Below are positions 8,868 to 18,152 of a stretch of 64,000 nt of DNA, piece after piece. A program made the position numbers and the translations under genes. This DNA comes from Ochrobactrum quorumnocens (GTDB lineage Bacteria; Pseudomonadota; Alphaproteobacteria; Rhizobiales; Rhizobiaceae): the NCBI RefSeq assembly GCF_002278035.1, contig NZ_CP022604.1:2242501-2306500 (forward strand), in the 5' to 3' direction. The notes under the pieces are model-generated. The model was not told the origin of the DNA and made no database searches. It was given only the letters and a program-made list of their open reading frames with translations. Numbering within the stretch: the first letter of the stretch is position 1; each line of letters starts with the position of its first letter.

Positions 8868-11138
8868 CTATAACGGAATATCGTTGTCTTCGGCAAACTG
8901 AAGCAGCAATTCACGCATCGAATGTGCGCCATTGGGCTTGTCCAGCTTCTCGTTCAACAATGCATTGAGCTTGCTTACATCAAGCGCACCAAGCATCGCC
9001 TTCACTGGTCCGATATTGGCCGCCGACATGGAAATCGAACGGAAGCCAAGGCCGAGTAGCGCCATCGCAGTCAGCGGACGGCCCGCCATTTCACCGCACA
9101 ATGTGACCGGCTTTCCGTGACGATTTCCAGCATCGACAATATGTCGAAGTGTGCGCAGGAAGGCTGGCGAAAGCTGATCGAAGCGACCGGAAATCAGCGA
9201 ATTTCCGCGATCGACCGCCATCAGGAACTGGAATAGATCATTGGAACCGACCGAGACAAAGTCCACAATCGACATCAACTCATCGAGCTGCCACAGCAGT
9301 GCTGGCACTTCAACCATGGCCCCGAGCTTCAGATTGAGCGGCAGCGTATGGGCAAAGCGGGAAAGATGACGGACTTCGCGATCAATGATCTCGCGCGCGG
9401 CCTTCACTTCGCTAACCTCGGTTACCATCGGTAGCATGATTTTAAGTTCACGCCCGCCCGCAGCTTTCAGCAACGCGCGCAACTGTGTCCGCAGCAAGCC
9501 GGGACGATCCAATGTCAAACGGATTGCACGCCAGCCGAGAGCCGGATTTTCTTCCTGCGCTGTGGCACGGAAATAGGGGAGCACCTTGTCGCCGCCAATA
9601 TCGAGCGTCCGGAAGGTGACAGGCTTATTGCCTGCCGCCTCGATTACCGAGCGATAAAGCCGTTCTTGCTGTTCCGCGCGTGGGAAGGTCGATGCCACCA
9701 TGAACTGAAGTTCGGTACGGAACAGGCCGATACCTGCAGCGCCTGATGCCGAAAGTTGCGGCAGATCCACCAGCAGACCAGCATTCATCAGCAACGAGAT
9801 ATCGACCCCGTCTTTCGTCAGAGCGGGCTTGTCACGCGATTCGCGATAAAGCGCCTGACGACGGGCCCGGAAACGAACCTTTTCTGCATAGGCAGCTTCA
9901 ACATCGGCCTGCGGACGCAGATGCACGATGCCTTCATCGCCATCGACAATCGCCGCATCATTGTTTTCAGCCATGGAAACAGCGCCTTTGGCCTGTCCCA
10001 CAACCGGAATCCCCATGGCGCGCGCAACGATCACAACATGGCTCGTCGCGGCACCGTCTTCGAGCACCACGCCGCGTAAGCGCTCACGCGGGTAATCAAG
10101 GAGCTCTGCTGCACCCATTGAACGGGCGACAATGATCGAATCCTTGGCGAGCGATTCGGCCATTGTCTTGGCATCGCGCCCCATAAGCTGACGCAGCAAA
10201 CGATTGGCCAGATCATCGAAATCAGACAAGCGCTCACGCATATACGGATCGGTCAGATGCACCATGCGCGCACGTGTGTCGCTCTGAACTTTTTCGACAG
10301 CGGCTTCAGCGGTCAAACCATTGTGCACAGCTTCTTCGAGACGACGCACCCAGCCACGATCATGCGCAAACATGCGATAGGCTTCGAGCACTTCACGATG
10401 CTCGCCTTCCACAGCCACATCGCGGCGTGAAAGCATGTCATCAATCGAAATGCGCAGAGACCCCAGCGCTTCTTCCAGTCGGATCAGCTCAGCTTGGCTG
10501 TCTTCATTGAAAAGGTTGGTTACGACGATACGCGGCTCGTGCAGCACGACATGACCAAGGCCGATGCCATCGTTGAGCGCATTGCCAGTCACACTCATAG
10601 GACGACCAAGATCCAGTTCAATACCTGGACGCGCGAAACGCAGACCATCTCCCGTCGCAATGATTTCGGCCAGAACCATGGCTGTCGTTTCAAGTGCTTC
10701 TACCTCGTCCTCACGATAAGCGCGCTTGGTCTGATTCTGGACAACAAGAACGCCCAAAGTGCGGCCAGCGCGTAGCACAGGCACACCGAGGAATGAATTA
10801 TAGGCTTCTTCGCCCGTTTCCGGCAGATAAGCAAAAGCCGGATGGCTCTGTGCGTCTGTCAGGTTCAAAGGACGAGCACTGGCTGCAATGGTGCCGACAA
10901 GACCCTGCCCCAAACGCAACTGCGCCAGGTGAACGGATTGTGGATTAAGACCTTCGGTGGCGTAGAGCTCAAGCACGCCATCGGCGCGAAGAATGTAAAA
11001 GGAGCAGACTTCCGCAACCATATTTTGCGCGATTTCACGGACAATCCGGTCAAGACGCTCCTGCGGCTCCAGCGGCTCCGCCATCAATTCGCGCAGCCGC
11101 TTCAACAGCACGCGGGGACCGGTTGTCAGATCACGCAT
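8868..11138 (-). CDS. ptsP: PEP-protein phosphotransferase PtsP (enzyme I of the nitrogen PTS)
   Basis: A 756-residue protein. An N-terminal GAF domain (about 20-160) precedes the enzyme I modules: the EI N-domain, the phospho-His swivel domain with the TSHVVIVARAMGIPVVGQ signature (active His at about 360), and the C-terminal PEP-binding TIM barrel ending in TLCGEMAG and related motifs. The GAF domain separates PtsP (EI-Ntr) from sugar-PTS enzyme I. It passes phosphate from PEP to NPr and on to EIIA-Ntr, a regulatory chain controlling potassium, nitrogen and stress responses; the GAF domain senses nitrogen status through glutamine in related bacteria. It follows lysC in the same direction but behind a terminator. 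Confidence 0.95.
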   Translation of the reverse strand: MRDLTTGPRVLLKRLRELMAEPLEPQERLDRIVREIAQNMVAEVCSFYILRADGVLELYATEGLNPQSVHLAQLRLGQGLVGTIAASARPLNLTDAQSHPAFAYLPETGEEAYNSFLGVPVLRAGRTLGVLVVQNQTKRAYREDEVEALETTAMVLAEIIATGDGLRFARPGIELDLGRPMSVTGNALNDGIGLGHVVLHEPRIVVTNLFNEDSQAELIRLEEALGSLRISIDDMLSRRDVAVEGEHREVLEAYRMFAHDRGWVRRLEEAVHNGLTAEAAVEKVQSDTRARMVHLTDPYMRERLSDFDDLANRLLRQLMGRDAKTMAESLAKDSIIVARSMGAAELLDYPRERLRGVVLEDGAATSHVVIVARAMGIPVVGQAKGAVSMAENNDAAIVDGDEGIVHLRPQADVEAAYAEKVRFRARRQALYRESRDKPALTKDGVDISLLMNAGLLVDLPQLSASGAAGIGLFRTELQFMVASTFPRAEQQERLYRSVIEAAGNKPVTFRTLDIGGDKVLPYFRATAQEENPALGWRAIRLTLDRPGLLRTQLRALLKAAGGRELKIMLPMVTEVSEVKAAREIIDREVRHLSRFAHTLPLNLKLGAMVEVPALLWQLDELMSIVDFVSVGSNDLFQFLMAVDRGNSLISGRFDQLSPAFLRTLRHIVDAGNRHGKPVTLCGEMAGRPLTAMALLGLGFRSISMSAANIGPVKAMLGALDVSKLNALLNEKLDKPNGAHSMRELLLQFAEDNDIPL

Positions 11139-11292
11139 GATCGTCGGGGGCTCCTCATTCTGGTACAGGCTCAGCTTGTCGCAAAGCCAGTTCCCATTAC
11201 CCGCCTGCGAAGCGTTACGCCAAATCCTTTGTGAGCATTTTTGACACGCGCGTCTAGTCTCTTCGTCAGAAAATCTGACAACTTCTATAATA

Positions 11293-11331
11293 AGACAATG
11301 CCGCTCCCAAACGCGGTGAGCGGCATTGTTT
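11293..11331 (-). terminator. Rho-independent terminator of lysC
   Basis: A 12-bp perfect stem (ACAATGCCGCTC at 11295-11306 with its complement at 11318-11329) with an 11-base loop, followed on the minus strand by TCTTATTATAG. It lies 60 bases beyond the lysC stop. Confidence 0.8.
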
Positions 11332-11389
11332 CAAAACGGGTCTTTACATGCGACTTTAGATCTCGGCATCACAGCCGGCTAAGGATCGA

Positions 11390-12661
11390 CTATTTATCAA
11401 GTCCATAGACGCCATGTAGTGTGCGTACAGCGAGTTCAGCGTAAGGGCCGTCTATCAGGATAGAAATCTTAATTTCCGACGTGGTGATAGCACGGATATT
11501 GATGCCCTTTTCAGCCAGCGCCTTGAAGGCTGTTGCTGCAACACCCGCATGGCTGCGCATGCCGATACCGATCACCGAAATCTTGGCAAGTCCGGTTTCC
11601 GACTGGATATGATCGGAGCCGATTTCTGCCTTCACTTTATCGAGAACACGCAGTGCCTTATCGATATCGCCGGTCGGGATCGTGAACGTCATGTCGGTCT
11701 TCGAACCGTCTTCCGACACGTTCTGTACGATCATATCGACATTAATGTGCTCTTCGGCCAGAGGTCCGAAAATCGCAGCCGAGATGCCTGGCCGGTCGGC
11801 CACGCGTCGGAGCGAAATCTGAGCCTCATCCTTCGCATAGGCGATACCTGTTACGACCTGCTGTTCCACGATTTCTTCCTCGTCGCAAATGAGCGTTCCG
11901 GGCGGGTTGATCGGATCATCCATGCCCGGTGCATTGGGGTCCGTAAAACTTGAGCGCACGAAGGTGCGAACTTTGTGTACCATGGCAAGCTCGACCGAGC
12001 GCACCTGCAGAACCTTGGCACCAAGCGAAGCCATTTCCAGCATTTCTTCAAATGTAATGCGGGAAAGGCGCTTTGCCTTGGGTTCGATGCGCGGGTCGGT
12101 CGTATAGACTCCATCAACATCCGTATAAATATCGCAACGGTCAGCCTTCACACCAGCTGCAATCGCCACAGCCGACGTATCCGAACCACCACGGCCCAGC
12201 GTCGCTATACGATTGTCAGGGCCGATACCTTGGAAACCGGCAACGACCGCAACCTGACCCATTTCCATGCGACGGATAATTTCCGAACCGTCGATTTCCT
12301 GAATACGAGCAGCGCCATGCGCATTGTCGGTCTTGATAGGAATCTGCCACCCCTGCCAAGAACGAGCGTCAATCCCGATCGCCTGAAGCGCAATTGCCAG
12401 AAGGCCGCTTGTTACCTGTTCGCCAGAAGCAACGATCGCATCATACTCGCGTGCGTCGTAAAAAGGTGAGGTGCCGCCGGCGACCTTGGGCATGCTCTGC
12501 ACCCAGTTGACCAGTTCGTTGGTCTTACCCGACATGGCGGAGACAACGACGGCAACCTGATTGCCGGCATCGACTTCACGTTTGACGTGGCGCGCCACAT
12601 TAGAGATGCGTTCCAGATCGGCCACAGAAGTGCCGCCGAATTTCATCACGATGCGCGCCAT
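11390..12661 (-). CDS. lysC: Aspartate kinase
   Basis: A 423-residue enzyme phosphorylating aspartate, the first step toward lysine/diaminopimelate, methionine and threonine. The N-terminal amino-acid kinase domain starts MARIVMKFGGTSVADL (KFGGTS motif) and contains GRGGSDTSAVA. Two C-terminal ACT domains (about 265-420) are visible, with ISVIGIGMRSHAGVAATAF in the second, so feedback inhibition is expected. Length and layout match the monofunctional, lysine- or threonine-sensitive type. No lysine riboswitch was recognised upstream. It diverges from ubiG. Confidence 0.97.
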   Translation of the reverse strand: MARIVMKFGGTSVADLERISNVARHVKREVDAGNQVAVVVSAMSGKTNELVNWVQSMPKVAGGTSPFYDAREYDAIVASGEQVTSGLLAIALQAIGIDARSWQGWQIPIKTDNAHGAARIQEIDGSEIIRRMEMGQVAVVAGFQGIGPDNRIATLGRGGSDTSAVAIAAGVKADRCDIYTDVDGVYTTDPRIEPKAKRLSRITFEEMLEMASLGAKVLQVRSVELAMVHKVRTFVRSSFTDPNAPGMDDPINPPGTLICDEEEIVEQQVVTGIAYAKDEAQISLRRVADRPGISAAIFGPLAEEHINVDMIVQNVSEDGSKTDMTFTIPTGDIDKALRVLDKVKAEIGSDHIQSETGLAKISVIGIGMRSHAGVAATAFKALAEKGINIRAITTSEIKISILIDGPYAELAVRTLHGVYGLDK

Positions 12662-12889
12662 TTAAGGATACGTCCCGTCTTTTGAAAAATTACACTAACG
12701 CCTGCCGAAACCTTATTTTCTTGCGACAGACAAACCCGGGGTCACATAGCTAAAATGTCGCGCTTCCGCAAGAGTATGATTCCCGTGAAACAATAATCAG
12801 CACTTCGGATTCGGGAATTTGATTTGATCCTTGACTTTAACACGCTACCTTGAGAGCAGGACTGCATGCTGCGTCCGCTGGAGAATGAC

Positions 12890-13636
12890 ATGACCGAGAC
12901 TGCCCGTACCACAATCGATGCTTCCGAAATCGAGCATTTTTCGCGCATTGCTGCGCAGTGGTGGGACCCGCAGGGTAAGTTCCGTCCGCTTCACAAGTTC
13001 AATCCAACGCGGCTCACCTATATCAAGGAAAAGGTCTGCGAGAAGTTCAAACTCGATCCGAACAGCCCTCGCCCGTTTGAAGGTCTGCGCTTTCTCGATA
13101 TCGGCTGCGGTGGTGGTCTACTGTGTGAACCGATGTCACGGCTTGGGGCAACAGTGGTTGGCGCGGACGCATCCGAAACCAATATCGAAGTTGCAAAAAT
13201 CCACGCCGCCCAAAGCGGTGTCGAGGTCGATTATCGCGCTACCACTGCCGAAGCCTTGGCTGAGGCTGGTGAGAAGTTCGACGTTGTTCTCAACATGGAA
13301 GTGGTTGAACACGTTTCAGACGTTGATCTGTTCATGTCTGCCACGAGCGAAATGGTGAAGCCGGGTGGACTTATGTTCGTTGCCACCATCAATCGCACGC
13401 TCAAAGCCTATGGCCTTGCAATCATCGGTGCTGAATATGTACTGCGTTGGCTACCTCGCGGCACGCATCAATATGAAAAGCTGGTGCGCCCGGAAGAGTT
13501 GGAAGCTGCCTTTTCCAAGGCTGGCCTCAGCCTCATCGACAAGCTCGGCGTCACTTATAATCCACTTGCCGATAGCTGGAGCCGTTCACGCGACACCGAC
13601 GTGAACTACATGGTTCTCGCCGAACGGCCCGTATAA
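12890..13636 (+). CDS. ubiG: Ubiquinone biosynthesis O-methyltransferase UbiG
   Basis: A 248-residue SAM-dependent enzyme performing both O-methylations of the ubiquinone ring. Visible features are the UbiG N-terminus [15 protein letters not shown], the SAM-binding loop [14 protein letters not shown] (about 68-80) and the NMEVVEHV motif (about 131-138). An upstream in-frame ATG exists at 12866, but 12890 is preferred because GGAG lies 6 bases before it and the protein then starts [10 protein letters not shown] at normal family length. It is divergent from lysC. Confidence 0.96.
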   Translation: MTETARTTIDASEIEHFSRIAAQWWDPQGKFRPLHKFNPTRLTYIKEKVCEKFKLDPNSPRPFEGLRFLDIGCGGGLLCEPMSRLGATVVGADASETNIEVAKIHAAQSGVEVDYRATTAEALAEAGEKFDVVLNMEVVEHVSDVDLFMSATSEMVKPGGLMFVATINRTLKAYGLAIIGAEYVLRWLPRGTHQYEKLVRPEELEAAFSKAGLSLIDKLGVTYNPLADSWSRSRDTDVNYMVLAERPV

Positions 13637-13647
13637 ACATTCGATTG

Positions 13648-14529
13648 TCAGCGCTTCTGTGCCTTCGTCGTCAGCGCCACACCAAAGGCTATGACGACCG
13701 CGCCAATCCAAGTGAGCGGTGGATAGCTTTCGCCTAAAAACAAAGTTCCGGAAATCAGACCGAGAGCCGCTGCAACATAACCTATCTGGCTGAGATAAAC
13801 CGGTCCGCCGACTGCCTGTAGCCTGAAAAAAAGCGCGAACATGCCCGCCGAAGCAATAGCTTGTACAACTGCCGTCATCGGTGCCAGAGCGAGTGTCTCA
13901 ATTGGGAAATTACCGTTAAACAGGAAAATGCCGATAAAAAGCATCCCGGCCGCAGCCAGATGGCTGCCTGCGGCGAGTTCAGTCGGGTCAGCATTTTTCG
14001 GCCAGTCGAGTGTGCGATAGACGTTTCCCATCGCAAGCAAGACCGGGATGAGAAGCGCAAGCCCGATCCACAACGGATCAGCAGGTTTACCCACTTCCCC
14101 GCGCGTCACTGCCACCATGATTGCACCGATGAAACCAGCCGTAATCCCCGCAATCCCAAGCCCGTTGGGGCGGCGCAGACCAAACCCCATTGAGATCACC
14201 AGCGTCATAACCGGCGACAGCGTGTACATGATTCCCGTGAAACCAGCGCCAAGCCGCGGGATAGCAGACAGGATGAGGAAATTGGGCAGCGCATAGGAAA
14301 TTCCAGCGGTGCAAATGTAATAACGCAGCCTGCCGCCTGAAAAACCGACCCGCTTTTTACTCAAAAGCATCACAAGCAGCAGGATAGTCCCGGCACTTGC
14401 TGAGAACAGGAATGTCCACATTGCAGGCGGAACACCAGCTTCTGCAGCAATTTTCCCGAGGGGAAGAATTAACCCCAGCAGCGTTCCAGTAGTGATCAGC
14501 AGAAAAGGCGCCGAATCCATCAGTTTCAT
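13648..14529 (-). CDS. DMT superfamily (EamA) membrane transporter
   Basis: A 293-residue integral membrane protein with about ten hydrophobic helices arranged as two EamA halves (about 5-140 and 150-290), the internal duplication typical of drug/metabolite transporters. The second half ends with GESYPPLTWIGAVVIAFGVAL, as in RhaT/YdcZ-like permeases. The substrate cannot be inferred. It converges closely on ubiG (11-base gap) and lies upstream of the DUF1178 gene's 3' end on the same strand. Confidence 0.88.
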   Translation of the reverse strand: MKLMDSAPFLLITTGTLLGLILPLGKIAAEAGVPPAMWTFLFSASAGTILLLVMLLSKKRVGFSGGRLRYYICTAGISYALPNFLILSAIPRLGAGFTGIMYTLSPVMTLVISMGFGLRRPNGLGIAGITAGFIGAIMVAVTRGEVGKPADPLWIGLALLIPVLLAMGNVYRTLDWPKNADPTELAAGSHLAAAGMLFIGIFLFNGNFPIETLALAPMTAVVQAIASAGMFALFFRLQAVGGPVYLSQIGYVAAALGLISGTLFLGESYPPLTWIGAVVIAFGVALTTKAQKR

Positions 14530-14566
14530 GCGCCTGTCCCCTTACGCAATCAATATTTTTAGAAAA

Positions 14567-14992
14567 TCAGTTTTTATCTTCTGGAAACACCGGCAGCGGC
14601 ATCACATCGACACCATCTTCGATAAGAGAATGAACTTCTTCCTTGGACGCTTCGCCGTAAATGCCACGCACTTCAGTCTCACCAAAGTGGATCTTGCGCG
14701 CTTCCTCAGCAAACTGATCGCCAACATAATCCGCATTTTCGCGAACCGTGCGGCTCAGCTCCCGCATTTGCTCAAGCACCTGCTTCTGCGCCTCACCCAT
14801 GGCAATCGCCACCTGCTCTTTCGAGCGGCTGGTGGAGACTGCTGGCGCCATCAGTGATTTCTGAATGTCTGGTGAATTGCAGACAGGACAGGAGACAAGT
14901 TTACGTTCCGACTGCCGATCAAAATCGGCATTGTCGCGAAACCAGCCCTCAAACTCATGGCCGTGATCGCAATGAAGCGAAAAGCGGATCAT
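14567..14992 (-). CDS. DUF1178 family protein
   Basis: A 141-residue protein of unknown function conserved in alpha- and betaproteobacteria. It has a zinc-ribbon-like N-terminus: MIRFSLHCDHGHEFEGWF with one Cys, then CPVCNSPDIQKSLMAP with a CxxC pair, spaced like a small metal site. The rest is helical and charged. It starts 3 bases after the upstream nitrilase-family gene's stop, so the two are very likely cotranscribed. Confidence 0.88.
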   Translation of the reverse strand: MIRFSLHCDHGHEFEGWFRDNADFDRQSERKLVSCPVCNSPDIQKSLMAPAVSTSRSKEQVAIAMGEAQKQVLEQMRELSRTVRENADYVGDQFAEEARKIHFGETEVRGIYGEASKEEVHSLIEDGVDVMPLPVFPEDKN

Positions 14993-14995
14993 GGA

Positions 14996-15850
14996 TTATG
15001 CGTCCTCTTTCTCTTTTGCTGAAGCAATCTTAACCGAGAACTCGCGTGCATTCTTGAGGTTGGGCACTTTGGCACGTGCACTCGCACTTTCCGCAATATC
15101 AATATCTGCAACAATCACAGCTGGCTCATCGTGGGCTGCTTCCGCCAGAACCTTGCCCCAAGGCGAGACGATCAGCGAATGGCCGTAGGTCTCGCGACCA
15201 TCCTCATGCAGACCGCCTTGTGCTGCCGAAATCAGGAACGCACCGTTTTCGATGGCACGTGCACGCTGCAAAACATGCCAATGGGCTTCACCTGTCTGCC
15301 TGGTGAAAGCAGCAGGTGCGGTGATCACATTGGCACCGGCAAGTGCCTGTGCACGGAAAAGCTGCGGGAAACGAATATCGTAGCAGACAGCCATGCCGAC
15401 ATTGGCAAAGGGCAATTCGGCAATAACAGTTTCTTTGCCCGGCTCATAGGTTGCCGATTCGCGCCAGCTTTCACCATTGTCGAGATCGACATCGAACATA
15501 TGCACCTTGTCATAAGTCGTAATCTTGTCGCCGGAAGGCGCGAAGATGCTGCCACGATTGGCAATTTTGCCGTCACCGACATCAATGGCCGTCGAGCCGA
15601 TATGCAGAAAGATGCCATGCTTTTTTGCAAGTGCCGATGCTGCATTGAACACAAGGTCATTGCTTTCATCGCGCAGGCTTGCTGCGAACACAGCACGGTC
15701 GCGCATCATCGCGCCGGTCATTTCAGGGGTTTGCACATAATGAGCACCCTGAGCCACAGCATCGGAAACCAGTTTTTCCAAAGCCTCGACATTGCGAACA
15801 ATATCGGTGCCTGAACGCATCTGGACAGCGGCGGCGCGAAAAGTGCTCAT
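14996..15850 (-). CDS. Carbon-nitrogen hydrolase (Nit-type amidase)
   Basis: A 284-residue nitrilase-superfamily enzyme with the complete Glu-Lys-Cys triad: Glu in TPEMTG (about 44), Lys in YDKVHMF (about 116) and Cys in AVCYDIRFPQLFR (about 155). It is closest in pattern to Nit1-type deaminated-glutathione amidases, which remove the amide from dGSH in cytosolic metabolite repair. The next gene downstream in the genome is DUF1178, and glutaredoxin 3 lies just upstream in the transcript, which fits a glutathione-related role by context (inference). Confidence 0.9.
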   Translation of the reverse strand: MSTFRAAAVQMRSGTDIVRNVEALEKLVSDAVAQGAHYVQTPEMTGAMMRDRAVFAASLRDESNDLVFNAASALAKKHGIFLHIGSTAIDVGDGKIANRGSIFAPSGDKITTYDKVHMFDVDLDNGESWRESATYEPGKETVIAELPFANVGMAVCYDIRFPQLFRAQALAGANVITAPAAFTRQTGEAHWHVLQRARAIENGAFLISAAQGGLHEDGRETYGHSLIVSPWGKVLAEAAHDEPAVIVADIDIAESASARAKVPNLKNAREFSVKIASAKEKEDA

Positions 15851-15871
15851 TGGTATCTCCCTTATTCCAAC

Positions 15872-16138
15872 TTAGCTCAATGCGCCGGTTGCAAGCAGAC
15901 CGTCAAGCTTGCCCTGACTGTCGAGTGCAAAAAGATCATCGCAACCGCCGACATGAACCGAGCCCACAAAAATCTGCGGAAAAGTATTGCGGCCCGAACG
16001 TTCCTGCATTTCTGCACGCAGTTCAGGTGTGGCAGCCGCATTAATTTCGTTGAACTTAACGCCCTTGTCATTGAGAAGGCCCACTGCGCGCGTGCAATAA
16101 GGGCAGCCAGGGCGGGTATAAACGGTAACATCAACCAT
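15872..16138 (-). CDS. grxC: Glutaredoxin 3
   Basis: An 88-residue glutathione-dependent thiol-disulfide oxidoreductase with the dithiol active site CPYC in VTVYTRPGCPYCTRA, the cis-Pro segment NTFPQIF and the glutathione-binding GGCDDL loop. The frame extends four codons upstream, but the ATG at 16138 has GGAG 6 bases before it. It heads a likely transcript grxC, nitrilase-family amidase, DUF1178. Confidence 0.96.
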   Translation of the reverse strand: MVDVTVYTRPGCPYCTRAVGLLNDKGVKFNEINAAATPELRAEMQERSGRNTFPQIFVGSVHVGGCDDLFALDSQGKLDGLLATGALS

Positions 16139-16217
16139 GAAAAACTCCATTCGTTGCCCACTATATAAGTGGCAACGACCTGATCTGGAAGCCCCTCATG
16201 CATTCACGAAACTGTAT

Positions 16218-17009
16218 TTACGTGTCGGGTAGGACGCGACTAAACGTCAATACATCCACACTCTTCGCTCCGCCGCGCAGCAGGGCGCGGGTCGCAGCTT
16301 TCACGGTCGATCCGGTTGTATAGACATCATCGATCAGCAAAACCCGCCGCCCACGCACATGAATGTTATGTTCTTTGGGGACGCAGAACGCGCCGTCAAC
16401 ATTCCGCTTTCGCTCTTTCAACCCAAGACCGATCTGCTGATCGGTACGGCGAATTCGCTTGATCGCTTGCGGTGCAAAAGGCTTGTCGCTTAGCTCCGAT
16501 AATGTTCGGGCCAATTCTGCCGATTGATTGAACCGTCGCGACCAGAAGCGCCACCTGTGCAAAGGCACAGGCAGAATAACATCGCATTCATCCAGCAATT
16601 CTCGCCCTGCCCGCAGCATCCAGCGTGCCATCCACGGCGCAAGATCGGTTCGGTCATGAAACTTAAGTGCCACTGCCATGCGCTGCGCCGCACCTCTATG
16701 CAAAACAGCTGAACGCAGACGTCGAAATGGCGGTGGATCGGCAATCGCTTCCGCACTCATGAAGTTCTCGCCAAAATCATGATTGAACGGAATGCCCAGC
16801 ACCGGACAATAGGGCTTTTCAATAAAGCGCAATTGGGACCAGCATTGCGGGCACAATGTTCCGGGTTCGGAAACCTGCGTCCGGCAACCGATACAACTTG
16901 CTGGAAACAAAATATCCGAAGAATAGCGCAAGCCGCCACGAACGACGATCAGCGTGTTCGTTTTGATCCTGAACAACAAGCTTTGATGCGATCTGTCGTC
17001 ATCTGCCAT
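16218..17009 (-). CDS. ComF family protein (zinc-ribbon phosphoribosyltransferase)
   Basis: A 263-residue cytosolic protein. The N-terminal double-zinc-ribbon region has CIGC...CPQCW, and the C-terminal type I phosphoribosyltransferase domain has the PRPP loop VLLIDDVYTTGSTV (about 220-233). ComF homologues take part in DNA uptake in competent bacteria; outside those the role is unclear. The frame can extend to an ATG at 17042, but that ATG sits at the edge of a repeat element, so the start at 17009 (MADDDRS, with a G-rich stretch upstream) is preferred. It is divergent from the methyltransferase gene at 17141. Confidence 0.88.
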   Translation of the reverse strand: MADDDRSHQSLLFRIKTNTLIVVRGGLRYSSDILFPASCIGCRTQVSEPGTLCPQCWSQLRFIEKPYCPVLGIPFNHDFGENFMSAEAIADPPPFRRLRSAVLHRGAAQRMAVALKFHDRTDLAPWMARWMLRAGRELLDECDVILPVPLHRWRFWSRRFNQSAELARTLSELSDKPFAPQAIKRIRRTDQQIGLGLKERKRNVDGAFCVPKEHNIHVRGRRVLLIDDVYTTGSTVKAATRALLRGGAKSVDVLTFSRVLPDT

Positions 17010-17042
17010 TGCATTCGCCCCCGTTCGAATGCATCTAATCAT

Positions 17043-17101
17043 TTGCTCTTACGCATTATCCTACGCAAAATCGCTTCACACTTTTGCTGGAAATGCTTCT
17101 A
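17043..17101 (-). repeat. Mosaic palindromic repeat, half copy
   Basis: Read on the minus strand it matches the left half of the repeat at 25672 almost base for base (GCATTTCCAGCAAAAGTG, then GATTTTGCGTAGGATAATG). It lies between the divergent ComF and methyltransferase genes and creates spurious upstream start codons for both. Confidence 0.8.
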
Positions 17102-17140
17102 CTTTATCTCAGCATGCTCGAAAGAGAAGACGTAATCGAA

Positions 17141-18040
17141 ATGGCTGCTTCCTCATCTGCCCCCGCACACGAAAGCGCGATTTTTGATCGCGATCTTTTG
17201 CTTGCCTTCCGTCGACGCGCATTCAGACGCGCTGAGCCGGGCGCGGATTTTCTCTTGCATCGTGTTGCCGAAGATCTGGAAGACCGTCTGGATGCAGTCA
17301 AACGCCGCTTTCCTGTTGCTGTCGATCTTGCAGGTCATAATGGATCCGCCGCAGCAGCCATTGGCCGATCAGGCAAAGCCGATCTGATCCTGCGCATCGA
17401 ACGCGATGAAGCGTTCTTGAAAGGCCCTTTTGCAGCGATTGTTGCCGATGAAGAGATTCTGCCGCTCAAGCCCGGTAGCGTCGATCTTATCGTTTCGCTC
17501 ATGTCTTTGCACGCAACCAATGATACGCCGGGCACAATGGTGCAGATCGCGCGTGCACTTAAGCCCGATGGTCTTTTCCTCGCAGCATTCAGCGGCAATG
17601 GGACCTTGGGCGAATTGCGCGAAAGTCTTTTACAGGCCGAAATTGAACTGACTGGCGGCGCTTCTCCACGCGTCTTTCCATTTGCGGATGTGCGTGATGT
17701 AGGTGGCCTTTTGCAACGTGCAGGTTTTGCGCTTCCAGTAACGGACGTAGAAAACGTCACCGTGCGCTACGATAGTCTCTTCAACCTGATGACCGATCTG
17801 CGTGCCATGGGCATGCAGAATGTATTGCGTGACCGTTCGCGCAAGCCGGTATCGCGGCGACTTTTCCTGCGCGCAGCCGAAATTTATGCCGAACGCTTCA
17901 GCGATCCTGACGGGCGTATCCGTGCCACGTTCTCGACAATCTGGTTATCGGGCTGGGCACCACACGAATCGCAGCAAAAGCCACTCAAGCCCGGCTCTGC
18001 CAAGGTTTCACTGGCTGATGCGTTGAAAAATGTCGAATAA
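17141..18040 (+). CDS. SAM-dependent methyltransferase, BioC/NDUFAF5-like
   Basis: A 299-residue class I methyltransferase. The motif AVDLAGHNGSAAAAIG (about 62) occupies the SAM-loop position, with DLIVSLMSLHATND and RALKPDGLFLAAFSG as motifs II-III. The pattern resembles alphaproteobacterial homologues of mitochondrial NDUFAF5 (an arginine hydroxylase of complex I assembly) and BioC (malonyl-ACP methyltransferase). Which activity it has cannot be told from sequence alone. The SAM loop AGHNGS departs from the usual GxGxG. The frame extends to 17084, inside a repeat, so the ATG at 17141 is chosen; its ribosome binding site is weak. Confidence 0.82.
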   Translation: MAASSSAPAHESAIFDRDLLLAFRRRAFRRAEPGADFLLHRVAEDLEDRLDAVKRRFPVAVDLAGHNGSAAAAIGRSGKADLILRIERDEAFLKGPFAAIVADEEILPLKPGSVDLIVSLMSLHATNDTPGTMVQIARALKPDGLFLAAFSGNGTLGELRESLLQAEIELTGGASPRVFPFADVRDVGGLLQRAGFALPVTDVENVTVRYDSLFNLMTDLRAMGMQNVLRDRSRKPVSRRLFLRAAEIYAERFSDPDGRIRATFSTIWLSGWAPHESQQKPLKPGSAKVSLADALKNVE

Positions 18041-18045
18041 ACTCT

Positions 18046-18152
18046 TAGAGCATCTCTCCTAAAAATGGGAACCGTTTTTGAGGTAAAGACCTGCTTAAAA
18101 ACAAACAGATAGAGCATTTTCTACGATTCATCTTAAACAGGAAATGCTCTAG
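18046..18152 (+). repeat. Mosaic palindromic repeat with TTAG...CTAG ends
   Basis: It begins TTAGAGCATC and ends AATGCTCTAG, with an internal GGGAACCGTTTTTGAG and a second palindrome ATAGAGCATTTTC...GAAATGCTCT. The right end supplies the stop codon of the small membrane-protein gene at 18149. Confidence 0.75.

Noticed and set aside
11139..12889. Lysine riboswitch near lysC
   Set aside because: No lysine-aptamer-like multi-helix leader was seen upstream of lysC.
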